DNA of 64,000 nt from Culex pipiens pallens (Eukaryota > Arthropoda > Insecta > Diptera > Culicidae): assembly GCF_016801865.2 (NCBI RefSeq), contig NC_068938.1, forward strand, positions 77,155,316 through 77,219,315, given 5' to 3'. This document shows, one piece after another, positions 1-10,489 of this stretch. The position numbers and the translations under genes were made by a program. Position 1 is the stretch's first letter. Every line of letters begins with the position of its first letter. A model generated the notes under the pieces. That model ran no database searches, was not told where the DNA came from, and saw only the letters and a program-made list of their open reading frames with translations.

Positions 1-364
1 TCTTTTGGCCTGCGCTACCACAGTTTGCCGTAAATTTGTATTTGGCAGGGTGGAAATTGCTTTTAAAATTGTCTTTGATGTTGTGTTATCAAAAAAATTC
101 CAAAACATTTGATAAATGAGCAAAACAAAGCAGATCGCAAACTACTTCGACTCAACGACTGAGCGACATAGCGCAATCGGTCTCTTTGAACAACTACCCG
201 AATGAAGTGAGAGCGAGAGCAAAGAGAGAGTATTTTTTTTCTCATAAAATTATTTTTATTAGGTCCTTTTCGGTGCTGGGACCTGGTTAGGACCGAGTCG
301 GCTTTTGTAATTACATTTTACTTAAAGCTAAGAGTAATTACAGAGGATCTTGTGTGTAAATATC
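1..364. other. Non-coding, purine-rich upstream stretch
   Basis: No convincing coding exon is seen. Around 200-235 there is a GAGA-rich run and around 360-390 another purine-rich run, both in front of the putative small transcript that follows. Such runs are common in insect promoters, but here this is only context. Confidence 0.3.
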
Positions 365-650
365 AGTGGGAGGGGAAAAGAGAGAGTATTCTGTAACGAT
401 TGGTGTGGAAGCGACAAACGGTAGGAAACGGTCAGAGCAGTTTGTTGTCTCTTTCGATTTGTGGTCGCGAGTGAATGAGTCTTTTTGGAGCAATCACGGT
501 GGTAAGTGTGTTTTTTAAAGAAATAATCAAATTGAATATCTTGAAATATTATTGTCTTTTAAGGCTTGGTTGCGTCGAAAGGAGGTGAAGGAATAGACTT
601 CAAATTACAGGCCTAATTAAATAAAAACAAGCTAAAAGCACAGAGAAAAG
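365..650 (+). CDS. Putative two-exon mini-gene with a 19-aa ORF
   Basis: An arthropod initiator motif TCAGT lies at 363-367. An ATG at 475 opens a frame that reaches a GTAAGT donor at 502; the matching acceptor (TCTTTTAAG) ends at 563, giving a 62-nt intron, the same size as the confirmed short introns in this window. Joining 475-501 and 564-596 gives MSLFGAITVAWLRRKEVKE and a stop, and AATAAA follows at about 617. The initiator, splice sites, short intron and poly(A) signal fit together, but 19 residues give no homology support. It could instead be the 5' UTR with a uORF of a longer gene, or chance. Confidence 0.25.
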
Positions 651-1520
651 ATAAATATATCATTGAACAAACAGCATTGAAAACCGTGTGTAAAAATTCA
701 AACCAAAATACGTTGAAAAGAGCTAGGGTGTGCACCATCCGCCTAGATAGCGCCACTTCTAAAATCATGATGGCCTACAGTAGCAGAACGTTGGACCATC
801 TAATCACTGCATAAAACTGGAATTACATATACAGAAGTGAATTTTATATTTAAACGAAGTTAACATTTATTTTCTTTTGAAATTATTGAGCCTTTTTCAT
901 TGTTAAGTCAAGTATTCTCAGCCACCGTCGCCGCCAAGCGTATCCTGCACACTCTAATTTCTTTGATGCAAGATTGTATGCAACGCATTTTTTTTAGTGC
1001 AACAATGTTTACACACAAGTTAGAACCTAGATGTACATCTGTTCTCTGTGCTAAAAGTACCACAAAAAGATTATGACATCACAACAGTTCTGCGTTCTGC
1101 CAAAACGTAAAAGAAAATTAAAAAAAAAATAATAAAATTAAAATTTGTCGGATTTATGGTTTTAAAATATTTTTTTTGAGTAAATAAATTATAAATTTTT
1201 TAATAATATTTTTTTTGAGTCAATGAATTATTAAACTATAATTCAAATAATAAATAACCACTTTTTTTTATTTTTTTTTGGCAAATGAAAAGTGTTGGCA
1301 TTTTTTATTATTTTTGTGTGCCCACTTTTTAAAGAACTTTGATGGTATGAAGGAAGACAAGACATCGCTTTTTGAAAAGTTAGTGTGGATGTAGTTGAGA
1401 GATACAGTTAATAAAGTTTAATTTTGGAAGGTTGGAAATTCGGTTGGTTGAATATTACCTCTTTTTGAATAATTTTTCCTAAAATATATTGCTATTTTGC
1501 TATTTTGATTAAATGATTAC
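651..1520. other. AT-rich intergenic DNA, no gene seen
   Basis: No ORF or exon stands out. At about 1160-1240 a short AT-rich segment (TATTTTTTTTGAGT followed by AATAAATTATAA-like sequence) is imperfectly duplicated. Confidence 0.4.
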
Positions 1521-1940
1521 CCGGGACCGTGGTGTAGGGGTAAGCGTGGTTGCCTCTCACCCAGTCGGCCTGGGTTCGATCCCAGAAGGTCCCGGTGGCA
1601 AAATTTTGAGACGAGATTTGTCTGATCACGCCTTCCGTCGGATGGGAAAGTAAATGTTGGCCCCGGTCTAACCTAGGGGTTAGGTCGATAGCTCAGTCCA
1701 GGTGTAGGAGTCGTCTCCCTGGGTCCTGTCCTGGTGGAGTCGCTGGTAGGCAGTTGGACTAACAATCCAAAGGTCGTCAGTTCGAATCCCGGGGTAGATG
1801 GAAGCTAAGGTGTAAAAAGAGATTCGCAATTGCCTCAACAATCAAGCCTTCGGACACCTAGTTTCGAGTAGGAATCTCGCAATCGAGAACGTCAAGGCAA
1901 AGCTGTAGAGTGAATAATTTGATTTGATTTCGATTAAAAT
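1521..1940 (+). mobile_element. Composite tRNA-headed SINE, Twin-like
   Basis: Starts with a tRNA-like head (CCGGGACCGTGGTGTAGG, A box; GGTTCGATCCC, B box) and contains a second tRNA-like block near 1730-1790 (GTTCGAATCCC). The body then runs to a TTTGATTTGATTTCGATT tail. A second copy of the head lies at 48981-49183. Two tRNA-related units in one element are the hallmark of the Twin SINE family described from Culex pipiens; the 3' body here is longer and may come from another SINE family. These are not functional tRNA genes: the heads are followed directly by non-tRNA SINE body. The 3' boundary is approximate. Confidence 0.7.
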
Positions 1941-3480
1941 TTTAACAGTTACTGATGTAAAATTACACATTTTTGACACAAAATCTGTCACCATTCTCAG
2001 ATTTAATATTAACATGATTACCATCATATTTTTTTAACGTGAGTGTAAAATTATAGTATTCAATTGCACATTTGGACGCGCCGCAGTGTTCGTTTAATAG
2101 TGTTGTATGCATTGATTTGGCAAATATCAGTTTTGTTGAAATATGTTGTCTATCATCTAATTAATTTTTTTCTTAAAATTTGATCTATAGAAAACCATCA
2201 GCTAAAAACATATAGAATTTTAGAGCCACAGATCGGAATCGGAATATTAAGTAAAATTATAAATAATGATTTTTTTAAAAAATATTACGAAATTCCAGGT
2301 AGCAGCATATTGCATATTGCGGCAAGTTAAGTAGACACCATACAAGGATAGATAAAAATTGGAAAAAAATGAGTACAGCGGATTCCCTATTTGATATGGA
2401 TTCCAACTTTTCCAAAAATTAAAAAAAAAAACAAAACGTATCGATTGAAATAATTTCAAACTCATATTTGTTGTGCTAAATCCATAAAAAAGTAAAATTT
2501 CAAGAACGTTTTACTTCCTTAAGCAATTTAAAAATGAACAAACAGCCAGGAGTTATTTTCTAATTTTCTTTAATTACTTTCCAAAAACTATGAATATTAT
2601 GTGATGATTTGATTTTTTATAAATTTTATGTTTCCATCCCATATTGACACGTCGTTAACTTTGCACAGAAAGAATCATCTGCACACTCTTTTCCACGAAA
2701 AAAAAAGATGGGACGTTTCGCGTTCTTCCAGTCACAAAAAATACCTGAACCAGAGGCGCGCAATAAAACTCATTGATCGGTCGGGCAGTGGCCTATAATT
2801 AGTGCAAGAACTGGAAAAGGAGCACATAAAAGAGACGATTTGCGTTCCATTGTAAATTCGAGCAGTTTGATGGTTTCTTTCTATTCTCACAATGTGACGA
2901 ATGATTGAATAGATTGTTTGATGTTCAATTTTGCCTTCTGTACCGACTATTTTTAGAACCACCCTCGGCAATAATCAGCAATAAAGCTGATTAACCGCGG
3001 TTCATTGCGCTCGAATTTGGTTCTTCCCATGTTTGAAAGGTGGTTTGCCACTGTTTTTCCCAAGATTTGAAATTTGAGCCGGGTTGCACGATTCATGTTG
3101 TGCTGAGAGACTTTAAATAACTTAATTTTGTGCGCCAGCAAAGGCAAAAGCGTGATCAACTCGCGAACTGCAATGATTGCGAATTATTGTTGGGTTTGGT
3201 TTTTCCTTCCTTATTTGGATCAATTTTATCCTCATTTTTCTACCTCTGCTGCTAAGATTGGTGTTGGCCGCGTTGATTGAATAATGGGGTATGACATGAG
3301 CGTGGAAAGGAAGAAAAGAAATGTTTTTTGTTTATATAAAACAAATATTAGCGGGTTCATTTAAAGCCGGCTGGAATAATTACTGCAGTTTGTTTTGCCA
3401 TGTGATGGCGGCTCTCAAAGGGAATCAAGAGTGAATTTTGGGTCGAATTTTTGAAGCTCCATTTTTGTAATTTTCTATTT
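1941..3480. other. Intergenic, no gene seen
   Basis: AT-rich DNA. The short minus-strand ORFs here show no domain, splice or codon-use support. Nothing else was recognised. Confidence 0.4.
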
Positions 3481-3975
3481 GGATGAAACTTTGTGTGTAC
3501 TTTTTCTATGATTAAAGAAGTAATTTTGCATCATTGGTTCTTCCATGCAAGTCTTCAAACAGTTTTGGTATCCGTCCATACAAAAATGCTGCTAAAATAT
3601 CAAAAATCTGTACCTTTAGAATGGATTTTCTTACCGATTCTGTATCTTCGGCAAAGTTTTGGGTATTGCTTAGAATTTTTCATCAGAAGATGGTGAAAAA
3701 CCCCATTTTTGAAAATATATTTTAGATGACAAAAAATGTGATCTTTTGAGTTACATTATTATTTCAATAATCATTTGGCAGTGTAGCTAGAGTTTCGAAA
3801 AAAAATCATGTGTCTTTATTTTTTTATATTTTAAGCTATACCTGAAAGTTTGCCGAAAACACAAAATCGATCAGAAAATCCATTCTAAAGGTACAGATTT
3901 TTCATATTTGAACAGTCTTTTTTATGGACGGTTGCCAAATTTCCCGGGAAATCCGGGAATTCCCGGGAAATTTAA
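3481..3975. repeat. Dispersed repeat with 'gtccatacaaaaatg' motif plus CCCGGGAA stretch
   Basis: The string around TCCGTCCATACAAAAATG, followed by text on a 'cttcggcaaagtt' theme, recurs in diverged form at about 9240-9310, 17270-17350, 18980-19210, 22520-22570 and 30350-30500. It is therefore an old interspersed family. The segment ends in a run of TTCCCGGGAAATCC-type palindromes, also seen at 8821-8925, 60531-60590 and 63180-63265. Confidence 0.5.
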
Positions 3976-4436
3976 ATTGTATTGAAAATTATCCTCATTC
4001 CGGTTCTGATTTATTTTTAGCATCAAAATTGTACAGGACAGCAACTTTTATGGTCAAAATAAGTGTGAGGATCAATTATGACTTAACTGTTTGTGAAAAA
4101 TCATGCAACTTCAAGAAAAAAATAAATTAACTTATTTTATTATGTTGAAATGTATTTGTTTTGTTGAAAAGTATTCAATTTTCATTCTTTTTTTTTTTTT
4201 TTTGAATTAAATATACTTTATTGAATCTTTCTTATAATAATTACATTTGGTTTACATAATAAGTGGTCAGCTGTGGCTCTTCAGCTTTAGTTTGCTTTTC
4301 GTGATTTAAACACTGTTCATTTTCTTAACTTTAAAAGTATATGATTTATCATTTTTGTAACACTAGGAACAGTGAGGAAAAAAAAAATGTTAAGAAAACA
4401 TAACCTAACCTAAAACTAACTTAAACTTACAATAAA

Positions 4437-7091
4437 CTAAACCAATCCTTGAATCAAGGGGTATTCAGAAATAGCACATTTTTCCCTGAATTTCAAACAT
4501 TTTTCTTGAATCTTCTGATCCAACATTTTTACTTCTGCTAATTCATGAACCTCACTTGATCTTGTCCAGCCAGGAACATTCAAAACCATTTTGAGTACCT
4601 TGTTTTGGACACGCTGGAGCTTCAATTTATGAGTTCTAGCGCAACACTCCCAAACAGGTACTGCATACTCAATAACGGGGTAAATTATTTGTTTGTAAAC
4701 TGCTAACTTATTTTTCAAAGAAAGCTTTGATTTTCTGTTAATTAAAGGATACAAACACCTGATGAGAATGCTGCACTTGTTCAATATTTTATCTACATGC
4801 TGCCGAAACAATAGTTTCGAGTCAAGTATGAGACCTAAATAGACAACTTCCTTTGACCAGGGTATTGAAACATCATTCATTTTAATCAAAACATCATCCT
4901 TTGGGGCAAATCTGGCCGATTTGGAAAGTGGAAAAATGATGGTTTGAGTTTTGGCTGCATTTATGCGAATTTTCCAGTCGCCAAAGTATTCGGAAAGAAC
5001 GTCAAGACCCTTCTGAAGACGGCCAACTAAATATCTGGTTATTTTACCCTTATAAATAACGGCAGTGTCATCAGCAAAAAGTGACAACACACCATTACCA
5101 GGAAGAGTAGGCAAATCAGATGTAAAAATATTGTACAGAAGTGGGCCAAGAATACTTCCTTGGGGAACCCCAGCATCAATGTTGAATAATCCAGAAGCAA
5201 TCCCATTCAGAAAAACCCTGAACGATCTCTCCGAAAGATAGTGCTGGATAATTTTGATAAGATACATTGGAAAACCGCATAAATACAGTTTATGTATCAA
5301 ACCATCATGCCAAACATTGTCAAAAGCCTTCTCAACATCCAACAAAGCCATAGCAGTTGATTTAGACTCAAGCTTGTTCTGCTTGATGATTTTAGTTACT
5401 CTCGTAAGCTGATGAGCAGTATTATGTCCCTTACGGAAGCCAAACTGCTCGTTCAAAATTATGTTATTATCGTTGGTAAAATCCAACAGCCTTGAATAGA
5501 TGACCTTCTCAAAGAGTTTGGACAGACTACTTAAAAGACTAATGGGACGATAACTTGTTGGCGATGTTGGATCTTTTTGAGGCTTCAAAATTGGTATGAC
5601 TTTGCCCAGTTTCCAATTGGTGGGGAAGTAACCAAGTTGCAAACATTTATTGAAAATATTGGCTAGATGTTGAAAGAACTGATCACTCTGTTTTTTCAAC
5701 ACTAGATTAAAAATGTTATCAAAGCCTGGAGCTTTCATATTTTTCATTTGTTTAACTGCAACTTTGACTTCCTCACCAGAAACATGGGAATCTGCAGGAA
5801 ATTCAAAGGTAGAGTCATTGATTGTTGAAATACTATTGGCTACTGATGTTTCTTTACGGCTGGTCATGGAAGCGCCAAGATTATGTGAACTAACAAAATG
5901 AAGCCCAAGTGCATTTGCCTTTTCCTCGGATGTAATCAAAGGAGAATCCTCAACAATAAGAGGAGGAATATGCTTTGGTTTGTTTTTAAGAACTTTTGAA
6001 AGTTTCCAAAATGGTTTTGAATAATTCCCAAGCTGGCTTACATGTTTTGAAAATTCTTGATTTCTGATATTGTCAAGTCGGTCTTGTATGATTTTGTTCA
6101 AATTGTTCACTGAAATCTTTTTGTCATAGTCCCCAGTCCGTTGATATTGTCTCCTATAAACATTCCTAAGTCTAATCAAGTGTTTAGTATCTACGTCAAT
6201 ATCAGTTACCTTAAAATTAACAGGAACCTCCCGAACGTTGGCAGCCTCTGCTTGGTTGATAGCCTGCTGGATCACCTCCAGCGAACGATCAATATCAGCA
6301 GAAGTTTCCGGGTGTTGATCATAGTCGATGTTGCTGTCTACCACTTGCTGAAACTGCTGCCAGTCAACGTTGTGGTAATCTTTCCGGGTTGGTTGCCGCT
6401 GCGGAGTAACGGAAGCTCCAACCTCCACAACCACCGGGTAGTGATCAGAACTCAACTCTTCAAACACCTCAGGATGAGCCACGTTCTCAGCCATATTGGT
6501 AATGAAGAAGTCGATGATTGAGTGATTCCCAGACCGAGCCACCCTCGTTGGACGATCCGGACTCACAACGTTGTAGTATCCGTTTTGCAGATCGTTGTGC
6601 AGAATCACTCCGTTCCGATTCCTCCTGCTGTTGCCCCAAACTTCATGCTTCGCGTTGAGGTCACCAGCAATGATGTACTTTGCGCTCCGCCGTGTCAGCT
6701 TCTGGATATCGCTCTTCAGTTTTGCTGCTGAACCATCTCTGGAATTCACCTGACGTGGGCAGTATGCAGCAATGAAGAGTACTGGGCCAACCGAAGTGGG
6801 AATTTCCACCCCAACGGCCTCGATGATGTCCAGCTTGAAGTGTGGCAGCCGGCGTGGCTTGAGATCACGATGAACAGCCACAAGCACACCTCCTCCTCCA
6901 GAGGTGGTCCTATCGAGCTGCGTCGCGATCTTGTAGTTTTGCAGATAAACTTTTTCACCGGGCTTCAGATGAGTTTCCGTGATGGCAGCTACGTCGATCT
7001 CCTTCTCGCGAAGAAAATCCACCAGCTCTAAGTGCTTCCTCCTAATGGAGCAAGCGTTCCAATTCAGCAGCTTGAGGGACCTACGATCCAT
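4437..7091 (-). CDS. Jockey-clade ORF2: endonuclease and reverse transcriptase
   Basis: 884 aa. The N-terminal apurinic-type endonuclease shows LNWNACSIRRKHLE, ITETHL, AGDLNAKHEVWGN, SIIDFFIT and SSDHYPVV (about residues 8-225). Reverse transcriptase motifs follow: LGKVIPILKPQKDP, SYRPISLLS, NEQFGFRKGHNT, ALLDVEKAFDNVWH, GVPQGSILGPLLYNIF and the catalytic FADD (about 440-720). The C terminus has the usual HKLKLQRVQNKVLKM segment. The ATG at 7091 overlaps the ORF1 stop, suggesting coupled termination-reinitiation. No RNase H domain is seen, as usual for Jockey. It performs target-primed reverse transcription in the nucleus. Confidence 0.95.
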   Translation of the reverse strand: MDRRSLKLLNWNACSIRRKHLELVDFLREKEIDVAAITETHLKPGEKVYLQNYKIATQLDRTTSGGGGVLVAVHRDLKPRRLPHFKLDIIEAVGVEIPTSVGPVLFIAAYCPRQVNSRDGSAAKLKSDIQKLTRRSAKYIIAGDLNAKHEVWGNSRRNRNGVILHNDLQNGYYNVVSPDRPTRVARSGNHSIIDFFITNMAENVAHPEVFEELSSDHYPVVVEVGASVTPQRQPTRKDYHNVDWQQFQQVVDSNIDYDQHPETSADIDRSLEVIQQAINQAEAANVREVPVNFKVTDIDVDTKHLIRLRNVYRRQYQRTGDYDKKISVNNLNKIIQDRLDNIRNQEFSKHVSQLGNYSKPFWKLSKVLKNKPKHIPPLIVEDSPLITSEEKANALGLHFVSSHNLGASMTSRKETSVANSISTINDSTFEFPADSHVSGEEVKVAVKQMKNMKAPGFDNIFNLVLKKQSDQFFQHLANIFNKCLQLGYFPTNWKLGKVIPILKPQKDPTSPTSYRPISLLSSLSKLFEKVIYSRLLDFTNDNNIILNEQFGFRKGHNTAHQLTRVTKIIKQNKLESKSTAMALLDVEKAFDNVWHDGLIHKLYLCGFPMYLIKIIQHYLSERSFRVFLNGIASGLFNIDAGVPQGSILGPLLYNIFTSDLPTLPGNGVLSLFADDTAVIYKGKITRYLVGRLQKGLDVLSEYFGDWKIRINAAKTQTIIFPLSKSARFAPKDDVLIKMNDVSIPWSKEVVYLGLILDSKLLFRQHVDKILNKCSILIRCLYPLINRKSKLSLKNKLAVYKQIIYPVIEYAVPVWECCARTHKLKLQRVQNKVLKMVLNVPGWTRSSEVHELAEVKMLDQKIQEKCLKFREKCAISEYPLIQGLV

Positions 7092-8457
7092 ACTGGATGA
7101 CGAACGAGGTCAGCACTTCAATCTGCTGGGTCTTGGTTTTGCATCCACGCAGTGCAGCGGACATCTGTTTGAAAATATTGAGGAGTTCGGTTGAGGTGTA
7201 AAGATCATTACCATTTTCCTCAACTGCTGGTTCTTGGGTTGGTCTTGGCTCCTGGCTGAAGCCCGGTGGTGGCGGTCTCGGCTCCTGGCTGGAACCCGGC
7301 CGTGGATGATTCATCTCAGCTCTCTTCCTGGGATCCAACGGCAACGGTGCCAAGTTCGGGACCTGGCGTCGCGGTTGAAGAGGTGGAAAATTTTGCTCCA
7401 CCAGGGCTGGAGGAGTTCTACGACGCTGAGGCTGATTCTTCGTCGATGCTTGCTGCCGAATTTTCACGAACTCAGCTCTCTTGGGGCACTTTCGGTCGGT
7501 TGACGAGTGCTCACCGTTGCAGTTGAGGCACTTCACCAGCGAATCTTGGATGCACTGGGATGTGATGTGCGCATCGGTACCACATTTGGCGCAACGACGC
7601 TTCAGGTGGCAGTTCTTACCTCCGTGCCCGAAACCCAGGCAGTTGAAGCATTGTGTGACGTCACGATGCACTGGTCGGTATCGCTCCCACGACACGATGA
7701 TGTTGAAAACCGCTCGAATTGCCTTCAGCTCAGGAAGCGTCGTCGATCCCTTAGCCAAATGCAGCAGGTAGAGCTGGTCACGGTACTTGATGTCTTTGTT
7801 GCGTCGGCTCATTTTGTGCACGGCCAACACATCCAGTTTCAAAACTTTTAGCTCGGCAGCTAATTCCTCCACTGGCATGTCGTACAGACCTCTGACGACG
7901 ATTTTGTACGGCTTATCCATGGCGACATCATGGGTAAAGTACTCCGCCTCGTTTTCGGTCAAGTAATCCTTGACCAGTTGATAGTGCTGCCTGGATTGCA
8001 CCAGCACCTTAAATCCGTCTTGACACAGACGAATGTTGCCTAGGACTTTCCCAGACTTGATGAGTTCAACCAGCCCCGCACGAAAGTCGATCGTTGCTGC
8101 TGATTGCCGCACATAAAAAGGAGGCAGTTTCTCCTTTCGCTGTTTCACTTCATTCTCCTTTGCTTCCGCTACCTGGTCCTCGTCAGGCAGTCCAGCAAAC
8201 TTGTTGTTCTTCAATAGCTGCTCCTCGTGCGATGAAGAGTTCTCCTCCTCCTCATCCATCGGTACAGTACCGTCGCTCTTTTTCGTCTTTTTGCTGTTCG
8301 ATGTCACTTCCAAAAGCACCTTCCTTTTGGAAATTCCCGGTTTTTGGCCATCAGTTGAGGCCTCAACCTTCCTTTTGGAAATTCCCACTTTTTTGCCTGC
8401 TTGAGCCGCAGGTAGGGCAATATTGCCGGCGTTTTGCGCCGGGACGCGACGAGTCAT
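7081..8457 (-). CDS. Jockey-clade ORF1: zinc-knuckle RNA-binding protein
   Basis: 458 aa. A Lys-rich N terminus contains a short duplicated motif (GISKRKV), then an acidic stretch. A region around KPYKIVVRGLYDMPVEEL matches the PRE_C2HC type domain that precedes knuckles in Jockey and I elements. CCHC-type knuckles follow (CFNCLGFGHGGKNC, CAKCGTDAHITSQC, CLNCNGEHSSTDRKC), then a Pro-rich tail. It binds the element RNA to form the retrotransposition particle. The start at 8457 is the first ATG after the inferred 5' end at 8502. Confidence 0.92.
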   Translation of the reverse strand: MTRRVPAQNAGNIALPAAQAGKKVGISKRKVEASTDGQKPGISKRKVLLEVTSNSKKTKKSDGTVPMDEEEENSSSHEEQLLKNNKFAGLPDEDQVAEAKENEVKQRKEKLPPFYVRQSAATIDFRAGLVELIKSGKVLGNIRLCQDGFKVLVQSRQHYQLVKDYLTENEAEYFTHDVAMDKPYKIVVRGLYDMPVEELAAELKVLKLDVLAVHKMSRRNKDIKYRDQLYLLHLAKGSTTLPELKAIRAVFNIIVSWERYRPVHRDVTQCFNCLGFGHGGKNCHLKRRCAKCGTDAHITSQCIQDSLVKCLNCNGEHSSTDRKCPKRAEFVKIRQQASTKNQPQRRRTPPALVEQNFPPLQPRRQVPNLAPLPLDPRKRAEMNHPRPGSSQEPRPPPPGFSQEPRPTQEPAVEENGNDLYTSTELLNIFKQMSAALRGCKTKTQQIEVLTSFVIQYGS

Positions 8458-8514
8458 GTTGATTCAGACAACCTTCACCAACGAATGCTCGGATAACAAT
8501 GACAATTTTCATTC

Positions 8515-9533
8515 AATTTGGGCTTGTTAAATAAAAACTCAATTTGGTTTTGGCGGGAATGGGTTTATTTACTTATTTTCAAGGGAAGACCAAAAAAAAA
8601 AATTAGACCAAAACTATAATTGTTTATTTTTATTCCAAAAAATCGTAGATTTTATCGCCCAGCAAATAAGCAAGATCCCATTTCCAGTTTTGAATGTTTC
8701 AGCAATTAAATTTTTAACTTTGATTTGATGATTTGAAATGAAATAAAGTTCTTCAATTTTATTTTATTTTTCTGAATATTTTATAAACCCTGGAGCAAAA
8801 ACGTTAAGTAAAAGTATACTCTCGCTTAAACTTTCCTGGAATTTTCAAATTTCCCGGAAAACAGGAAACGGGAAATATTTTTTTTGCGGGAAATCACGGG
8901 AATTCCCGGGATTTTTTTCCCAGGACTACTAGATATCTACTTTTAGTAGGATATCCTACTTTAGAGGTTCTATCCTATTACACAGAATGACCCAAACACT
9001 AGAATTAACTACTCCTCAGATAAATCATTTCCCAAAAATGTTTTTTTGTTGTTGTTTTTCTTTGTTTTTACGAGAATTATGAAATTCATAGAAATTAACT
9101 CTTTTTTAAATCGCTAATAACTTTTCAGGATCAAGTTTTACAGTTTTTTTTTAGGTTTTGTTCTACAAAGTTGTGGAGCATTTAATTAAAAATAAGAATT
9201 TAACTTTTGGGAATATTTGGATGGAAGTAGCGCACCGTGCAAACCAAACCGTAAGAAACTTGGGTTTTCCATACATTTTTTCGGTTTTTTTCCATACAAA
9301 CTTCACCTCCGAGTATCAATGGGCAAATGATGATCGATTTTGCTCATACATATTTGGCCCAGAGTCCTTATATAGGTCAAGGAACAATATTCAACTTGTG
9401 GAGCGAGGTTTTGAAAAAAAGTCCCATATTCTGGACACCCTATTGTTGATTCAAAAAAAAGGTGATTTCACGTTAATATGAAGGGTTGTTATCATTGGAT
9501 CTTTTTATATCATACTGCAAGCAGAAAACTTAC
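8515..9533. other. Repeat-rich intergenic DNA, no gene
   Basis: 8821-8925 is a CCCGGGAA-type palindromic repeat. 9130-9310 is a diverged copy of the 'ccatacaa' dispersed family. No exon is supported. Confidence 0.45.
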
Positions 9534-9554
9534 CTTTGCCATTTGTTTGCTCAT
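9534..9554 (-). CDS. Candidate first coding exon (MSKQMAK) of a minus-strand gene
   Basis: On minus, ATG at 9554 opens M-S-K-Q-M-A-K and meets a textbook donor AAG|GTAAGT at 9534/9533. About 346 nt upstream lies an initiator TCAGT (9902-9898). The DNA from 9555 to 10330 is more GC-rich and less repetitive than its surroundings, as expected of a 5' UTR and promoter. The following exons would lie below 9530, past the LINE insertion or outside the window; none was found. The gene is not recognised. Confidence 0.3.
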
Positions 9555-10330
9555 TGCTGCAGCTTCTGAAGTTCTACGATGCCAAACAAACGTTCCTCGA
9601 CTTGGTACTGCCAATTGAATAACACAACAAGCTCCTGCAATCAATCACGGGATGCTTATCACCATCTTTCAATTACTCAGCTCTTGACACACACAATTTG
9701 CTCGAGTCGTCACTTATCGTGATGTTCTTCGCAGTAAACGATGAGATCACATGGATATATTTTCGACCAATTTTCACTTCAAATTAGTTTTTTTCAAATC
9801 ACACTGCTGTTCACAAAAAAGAACTAATCCAATTTCTCGTCTAATTTTGTCACCAGCGTCGAATTTCACTTTCAATCAATTAGACCGATTCTAGCGTACT
9901 GACGCTGGCAGTCTGCTCCACCAAGCCCAGAGAGCCTCGTTTTTCGTTCACCATACCGGGATGCCACCCACGCTCCAACTAAAGGCCATACCGATTTCTG
10001 AATGAATGCGATTTTTTTTCGCGCGCGCTCTCCCCATTAACCTCTCTCCTCCTGCTTCTTCTGACTGTTCTTCTTCTGCTGCTGCTGCTGCGACAGGTAG
10101 CATCAATTGGGCTTACCTTTCCCCCCTTTTCACACAAACACACACACACACACACGTAGTCACGACGACATAGTCGCTGGGAGGTTCTTTTTTCTCATCA
10201 CTTGGCACAACCACTCTGTTTTGTTATTTTTCACCCAAAACTAAACCATTCTATGCATAGTGGGGGGAGGAGAGCCAACCCACCTATTCCACCTATTTGG
10301 TCGTCGCGACGGTTGATGTTTTCATGCTAC
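9555..10330 (-). promoter_or_regulatory. Putative 5' UTR and promoter region with CTG and CA microsatellites
   Basis: An initiator-like TCAGT lies on minus at 9902-9898. Further upstream are CGCGCGCGCTCTCC (about 10019-10032), a (CTG)n run (about 10076-10092) and a (CA)n run (about 10132-10156). Composition differs from the AT-rich repeats on both sides. The promoter role is inferred from its position before the candidate exon at 9554. Confidence 0.3.
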
Positions 10331-10489
10331 CGATGAAAATTGGAACGAAATGGCACACAATGAGAAAAATTGTGTTGATTGAAAGGGTGATTGTACCTAT
10401 TTTGACCGTTTGGATCATGGTTTGGACAACCATATTAGTCTTCATGATTTAAATAAAATTGTTTCTTCTTCATTTTGGGTCAATATTCG

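Larger units (their letters stand above)
4188..8502 (-). mobile_element. Full-length Jockey-clade non-LTR retrotransposon
   Basis: Read on minus, the element starts at 8502 with TCATTGTTATCCG (Jockey elements typically begin TCATT/TCAGT). It has a 45-nt 5' UTR, ORF1 (8457-7081), ORF2 overlapping it by 11 nt (7091-4437), a 3' UTR with AATAAA at 4217-4222, and a 16-nt poly(A) tail (4203-4188). It is flanked by a perfect 12-bp duplication CAATTTTCATTC at 4176-4187 and 8503-8514. Both ORFs are uninterrupted, so this is a recent, possibly active copy. The Culex Juan family belongs to this clade, but identity with Juan was not established. Confidence 0.92.

Noticed and set aside
1521..1595. tRNA gene
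   Set aside because: Head of a SINE: the same head recurs at 48981 and is followed directly by SINE body with non-tRNA sequence.
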